A stretch of 64,000 bases of DNA from positions 10,857,501 to 10,921,500 of the forward strand of contig NC_091971.1 of the NCBI RefSeq assembly GCF_036711975.1. The letters run 5' to 3'. Shown piece by piece: positions 59,782 to 64,000 of this stretch (position 1 is the first letter of the stretch; each line of letters begins with the position of its first letter). The translations under genes were made by a program, and so were the position numbers. Source of the stretch: Onthophagus taurus. Taxonomy: Eukaryota > Arthropoda > Insecta > Coleoptera > Scarabaeidae. The notes under the pieces were generated by a model. That model saw nothing but the letters and a program-made list of their open reading frames with translations. It had not been told where the DNA came from and ran no database searches.

Positions 59782-60139
59782 ATGAACTCACTCAAGTGCC
59801 TCTTTCTTTTAGGAATACTTTTGGTGGTAATATCGACGTGTTCCGGGTTTAATCACCATAAGAAACATCATGGTAACTAATTATATTGAATTATTTTTAA
59901 ATCTAATAATTATAAATGTATTATTAGCGAAAAGAGTTGTACCAAATGCCGATGAAAACGGTGATCATGAAGACCAGGATGATGTTGATATTTTTGGAAT
60001 AAATAAATTTATTAAAGAATTAATTGATTCAATTTTCGGTGGAATAAAGCAACAATTTAAAGGTTCATCTAAAGCACCAGAACCGGAACCTGCTCCAGAA
60101 CCACCTACTCCGTCTGTTGAATCTAGCACGAAAAATTAA
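59782..60139 (+). CDS. Small secreted peptide 4 (100 aa), two exons
   Basis: Exons 59782-59872 and 59928-60139, phase 1 intron at the same place as in peptide 3. The signal peptide is about residues 1-22 (MNSLKCLFLLGILLVVISTC...), then FNHHKKHH and AKR, an acidic DENGDHEDQDDVD run, a helix-like GINKFIKELIDSIFGG segment, and a Pro/Glu-rich end (PEPEPAPEPP) with SVESSTKN. No Cys in the mature part, unlike peptide 3. HHKKHH-AKR could be a processing or metal-binding patch. It lies about 270 bases after peptide 3, so a tandem duplicate. Function unknown. Confidence 0.75.
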
Positions 60140-60196
60140 AACTATAAATGCAAGAGTGAAAAAATTATTTTAATTTCTTTTACAATCTTATTTGAA

Positions 60197-60202
60197 AATA
60201 AA
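60197..60202 (+). terminator. Polyadenylation signal of the peptide-4 gene
   Basis: AATAAA 58 bases after the stop codon. Confidence 0.65.
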
Positions 60203-60209
60203 CGATGTG

Positions 60210-62160
60210 CACGGTGTGTTATGTTTTTCTTTTCGCTCGCCATCAATAAGAAACTTTGAAATGTTAGCGTTTTGAAAGCAAAGGAAGTGCAATTACTTTT
60301 GATCCGGTGGACTCGCCGTTTGAAAAAAATTCATTATTCCACATGCGGCGGTTACACATCTCCCCGTTCTCGTTCCGGAAATAGTATAAGCCTTGACGAC
60401 TCGTTATGCCTCTAATTAAACGCCTTGTGCACAATGTACAATAATTGCACTCGTGCAAATGATGCAGGTTGACGCAGCCATAGGATTTTTAATTAGGAAG
60501 AGTCGTTCGGACAAGGAATAACATATTCATGCAAACTTTTTTCCTACTCAACTTGTTCTAGTCAAATCTATTTGAAATGTATTAATTATTTTTTATTAAT
60601 TTACACAAAGTTATAAGAGTTTAGCAGATATAGTTCTCAGGTGATCACGTGATGGATGTTCGCAATAAGGATGCAAAGCGATAATTTCGAGAACCTCATT
60701 AGACGTAATGAAAGCTTTAGAGAGGCGTCGTCGTCCTCGACGTCGTTGTAGCTTGGGCGTCCCGCACCACTTGATGCACAACCCCGTAAATCCGTACCGG
60801 GGGAGCATTTTCCCTCCGAAGTTTGCTGTAAGGATCGGTAGGCGGAAGACGCGCATTTATCATTTCGGAGATACGGTGACGCCAATCAGCATTTTACGAG
60901 CGCCGCGACGCCCCAGTGCCTCGTAAAACCATTTCAAGGCACCTTGCAATCAGGCAGTCAGGAAAGTTTCTTTCACACGTTACCTTATCCCCTTAAAAAA
61001 CCCTTCAAAATCATACACCAAACCCACGACAAATTTTTTAAACTAAAACAATACGGTTCATTGTTTATCTGGTAATTACAACATGAACTAGCTCATTTGA
61101 TATCGAAACTTGCTATTAGTTCTATTAAGATGCAATACCTGATAATCGCGAAACTATCATCCTAATTTCCCTACCAGTCTATTACATCGTATAATGAAGC
61201 GTTCACTTAATTTGAGCTAGGCGGCGCAGGTATCCGCGTCGCGTCGCCACTTATGAGAGACGCCGACGCTCTGGCATGACAACGTCTGATTGAGAGGTTT
61301 CCCCTCCAGCGTCAAAGCGCACACCGCACTCAATGGATGTCTACATACATGGATTTCAAACCATCTCATTAATAAGCTTCCGATCGAAAACCGATCTCCA
61401 GGAAGCCCATTATCTACATTCAACGGAATCCTTTATATCCGGATTAAACTATAATCTTCATTTAGATAATTAATTAAAAATGTTACTTTAATAGTTTATT
61501 AATCAAAATTATTTCATTAAATTAGTTAATAATAATCACAATTAGCTTTAGCAAAAAAAATATTTAGTTTGGTAATTTTTGGTCACGTTTAGCCAAAACA
61601 CATCTGCTTCTTTAAGCATCTATCTTTTTGGCTCTGTTTTGACAAGGGTCTATATAAGCTGTTTTAATCAGCTCATTATTAATAAACTTTATCATCTGTC
61701 ACTTGAACACTGTACTCAGCTAAAGAAACAAAAGTACAAGCATTCGGCAATTAAGTGGTATACAAGCGCACCATCTCCTATGGTCGTAGTCCCACATACA
61801 TTGCCTTGCCAGTTTCTGCGTTTCTGCAGATCCAAATTATTAGTTTAAATTAGTATCGTGGATTTACTTTTTTTCTGCAATCTGCACCACCCCGACCACA
61901 ATCTATAACACCGTTCCATGCGCGCAAATGTAGTCTCAAACCTCTAAAACAGCTTTCTATTTTTGCCCAGCAGACACCCTCAGCAGTGCAAGAATTCACA
62001 AGATTCTCGCTAGAGATTCGGTAGAGATCACTACCCCTGGGCTCACTTAAACGGGCTGACGGTAGTTTTACGGACTCTAGCAGAGCCTCGTTAGAGCTTT
62101 TCATGAAGACTCACTTCGCATGAAGCCTCATGATTCAGCGAAGCTATTCCTTCAGCGAGC
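60210..62160. other. No gene recognised; GC-richer islands
   Basis: 60240-60960 and 61200-61430 are clearly less AT-rich than their surroundings, non-repetitive, with overlapping short frames on both strands that look like chance. They may be regulatory; unproven. Confidence 0.4.
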
Positions 62161-62189
62161 TATTCCTGTAGGCGAAGCGCCCCTCAAAT

Positions 62190-62905
62190 ACGGATGGGAG
62201 TGTGGCTAAAAAAGTCGTCACTTGCACATCCGTGGACCAGGCGATTCAAACGTTTAAGCCGTTCAAATCGCCCGGAGTTGTCTTCTCCTTGCTTTGTTAC
62301 AGCAAGGAAGGTCACTGTTGTTGCCTATTTTGGTAAAAATTTTCAGAGCGAGTGTCGCCTAGAAATATGTACCGGCAGATTGGACTAATTAGTATCTTCA
62401 TCAGCCTAACGTCATTTCTGTTGAAAACATTTGAAAAAGTTCTGAAAAGGTATATCCGTACGGTGCCATTGATATCTGGTCCACTGTGTCGCCACCAGTA
62501 TGCTTATCAAGTGGGAAAATCAGCAGAATTGGCTCTACACAACTTAGTTGGTAGAGTATCCATAAAGAAGTCTTGGTTTGTGCGTTGCTGGTATAGAAGA
62601 AGCGTTCAACAACGCAATACCGCAATGTCTTTCAATGTCTTGAAAGAGCTGCTCTTGACAGGGGAGTAGAAGCAACTATAGCGGGTTGGATCCGCAATAT
62701 GCTTGATAGTAGAATAGTTTTTACTTTACTCCACGGTGATACGATACGCTTCAGGCTGAGAGGTGGCTGCCCGCAGGGAGGAATGTTATCTCCCCTGCTT
62801 TGGTCCATCCTGATTGACGATCTGATTGCGATAGTCGAAGCCGTTGGTGTAGGAATACAAGCTTATGCTGATGACATTGTCGTTATGGTTAAAGAAACCT
62901 GTTTA
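62190..62905 (+). mobile_element. Degenerate LINE reverse transcriptase
   Basis: Broken frames carry RT blocks in order: DQAIQTFKPFKSPGVV (about 62236-62283), ISLTSFLLKTFEKVLKRYI (about 62400-62456), HQYAYQVGKSAELALHNLV (about 62495-62550), EAFNNAIPQCLS (about 62600), IAGWIRNMLDSRIVF (about 62676-62720), GGCPQGGMLSPLLW (about 62764-62805) and QAYADDIVVMV (about 62859-62890). The YADD active site is intact, but at least three frameshifts kill it. No knuckle or tail follows; it ends abruptly near 62905. Confidence 0.8.
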
Positions 62906-63104
62906 TCGAGGTATTCACATGAATTGAAATCTGCTTCATTTTCTTGTATGTTATAGTTTTCTTGTATGGTTGAGAAGTTAGTTTATGCTGTATTACAATG
63001 TACGGATATTTTTGTAGGGTACTCAACGGTGCCGATAAGACAGTTATCCGGCAGATATTTATGGTTACCAAGGTTTTTATATAAACACTGCATAGGTTAG
63101 CCTA

Positions 63105-63277
63105 AAGCCGTGTGTCCACTACCAAGTTTTCTTGCGGAAGTTGCTTCCAGAAGTGACTTCCAGAAGTTTTTGTCGTGTAAACACGCATGTTTTTGTCGTG
63201 TTTACAGGACAAAAACTTCTGGAACTCACTTCTGGAAGCAACTTCCGCAAGAAAACTTGGTAGTGGACACACGGCTT
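63105..63277. repeat. 173-bp hairpin MITE with about 70-bp arms
   Basis: AAGCCGTGTGTCCACTACCA at the left is the exact reverse complement of the right end; the arms continue through AAGTTTTCTTGCGGAAGTTG and AAGTGA-TTCCAGAAGTTTTTGTC with few differences. The near-perfect arms mean a young or recently copied element. The target duplication is ambiguous (TA/AT at the edges). Confidence 0.85.
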
Positions 63278-64000
63278 ATAACATTATTGTTAACCCTATA
63301 CGTACGTTGTGTCAGTTGTCTGTCGTGAAACATTTCTTTAAACAGTTGTTATTGTCAAAATTATAATTAGTACTTCAAAGAATGACGTTAGCGTTATAGG
63401 ACACAAATCACTAGATATGGGGAACAACTACTACCATCCGACTCTTATTTCGCCGATAGCAATCTTACCGACAAAAAACGTTTGTACAACAGCGAATATC
63501 TTTATCCTCCCGATAAGTTTATCGGTCGGATAGTTATCAGGTAGATTTAGCGACATATTGTACAACCGGCCCTAAATCTGTCATTAAATTATGTTGTCGA
63601 AGACTGAAAAATATTTTAGTAATCTTGCTAGAAGTACAGAACATAATTTTTCTCCTGGTTATGTTTTTTTGAGCGAATTGTTGTAATGTTCTTACAGACT
63701 TTAACTTCTCAAATCTCCAGAAATTTTTTTGTTATTCTTGATCTTGATGTCAATAAATATGTGTCTCTATAGAAGTAATATATCTACTAAACTTTGTAGA
63801 AGTCATAGACCAACGCAATGGTTTTATGGAAGATATGATTTTCCATATTCTTCGGGGAATATGGAAGGTGGAATTTTATTTGTCAATTTTGGAAACCTCC
63901 TTTCAACCAATCCTTCTTTTATCGAAAATACCTTCAAAACATTCATGTCTCATTTCTTAACTTCTTGAAGCACTTGCAGGATATTTTACTTTTATTTTAA
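63278..64000. other. No gene recognised
   Basis: Contains CCGATAAG / CGGTCGGATAGTTATC-like words at 63460-63545 that resemble 63030-63060, perhaps one repeat family on both sides of the hairpin element. No coding similarity. Confidence 0.4.

Noticed and set aside
60611-60926. Overlapping frames on both strands in GC-richer DNA
   Set aside because: Mutual shadows with low-complexity Arg-rich content; no similarity and no gene signals.
1-64000. CRISPR arrays, tRNA and rRNA genes
   Set aside because: The tandem arrays have no spacer structure and monomers of about 175 bp; no convincing tRNA box B or rRNA sequence was seen by eye on either strand.

Overview
The window looks like nuclear DNA of an insect, most likely a beetle. 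It is AT-rich. Genes have short spliced exons with GT-AG introns of about 50-70 bases, TATA boxes with an insect-type initiator (TCAGT) and AATAAA signals. There are many degenerate transposable elements and satellite-like tandem arrays. No prokaryotic operons, rRNA, tRNA or CRISPR were seen. The beetle assignment rests mainly on the odorant-binding protein type and is an inference.

Layout. 0-4.5 kb: a dead LINE 3' part, then DNA with nothing recognised. 4.5-6.8 kb: an hAT-type transposon remnant carrying an internal 363-bp dimeric tandem array; a second copy lies reversed at 26.4-27.6 kb. 9.2-10.1 kb: a broken piggyBac-type transposase. 13.3-25.6 kb: the gene-rich core, six tandem plus-strand genes for secreted Plus-C-type odorant-binding-like proteins (called OBP-A to OBP-F here), with LINE fragments between A and B and a 1.85-kb antisense LINE inside an intron of OBP-C. 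30.9-35.6 kb: Penelope-like retroelements, one split exactly at a TA by a mariner-like element with about 600-bp terminal inverted repeats. 38.7-40.1 kb: more LINE fragments. 44.8-47.0 kb: a 522-524-bp trimeric higher-order tandem repeat with a 690-bp inverted-repeat element inserted at its edge. 51.2-53.9 and 56.5-57.4 kb: a 177-bp satellite, partly arranged as about 700-bp tetramers. Around and between these blocks lie four small secreted-peptide genes (54.1-54.9 kb minus strand; 59.2-60.1 kb plus strand). 62.2-62.9 kb: another dead LINE. Several hairpin MITE-like elements are scattered through the window.

Functional reading. The six OBP-like proteins share a signal peptide, an acidic segment that begins Y-x-F-x-D in five of them, an R-x-[KR]-R motif just before the first cysteine, and a 12-13 cysteine domain with a CC pair and a Cys-Pro. 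The basic motif in all six suggests furin-type processing of an N-terminal propeptide, which is the most interesting biological signal here. Intron content varies between paralogues (three ancestral positions, differently lost), and one gene appears to use a GC-AG intron. Long stretches without genes hold islands of higher GC and complexity that could be conserved regulatory DNA; this cannot be tested from the window alone.
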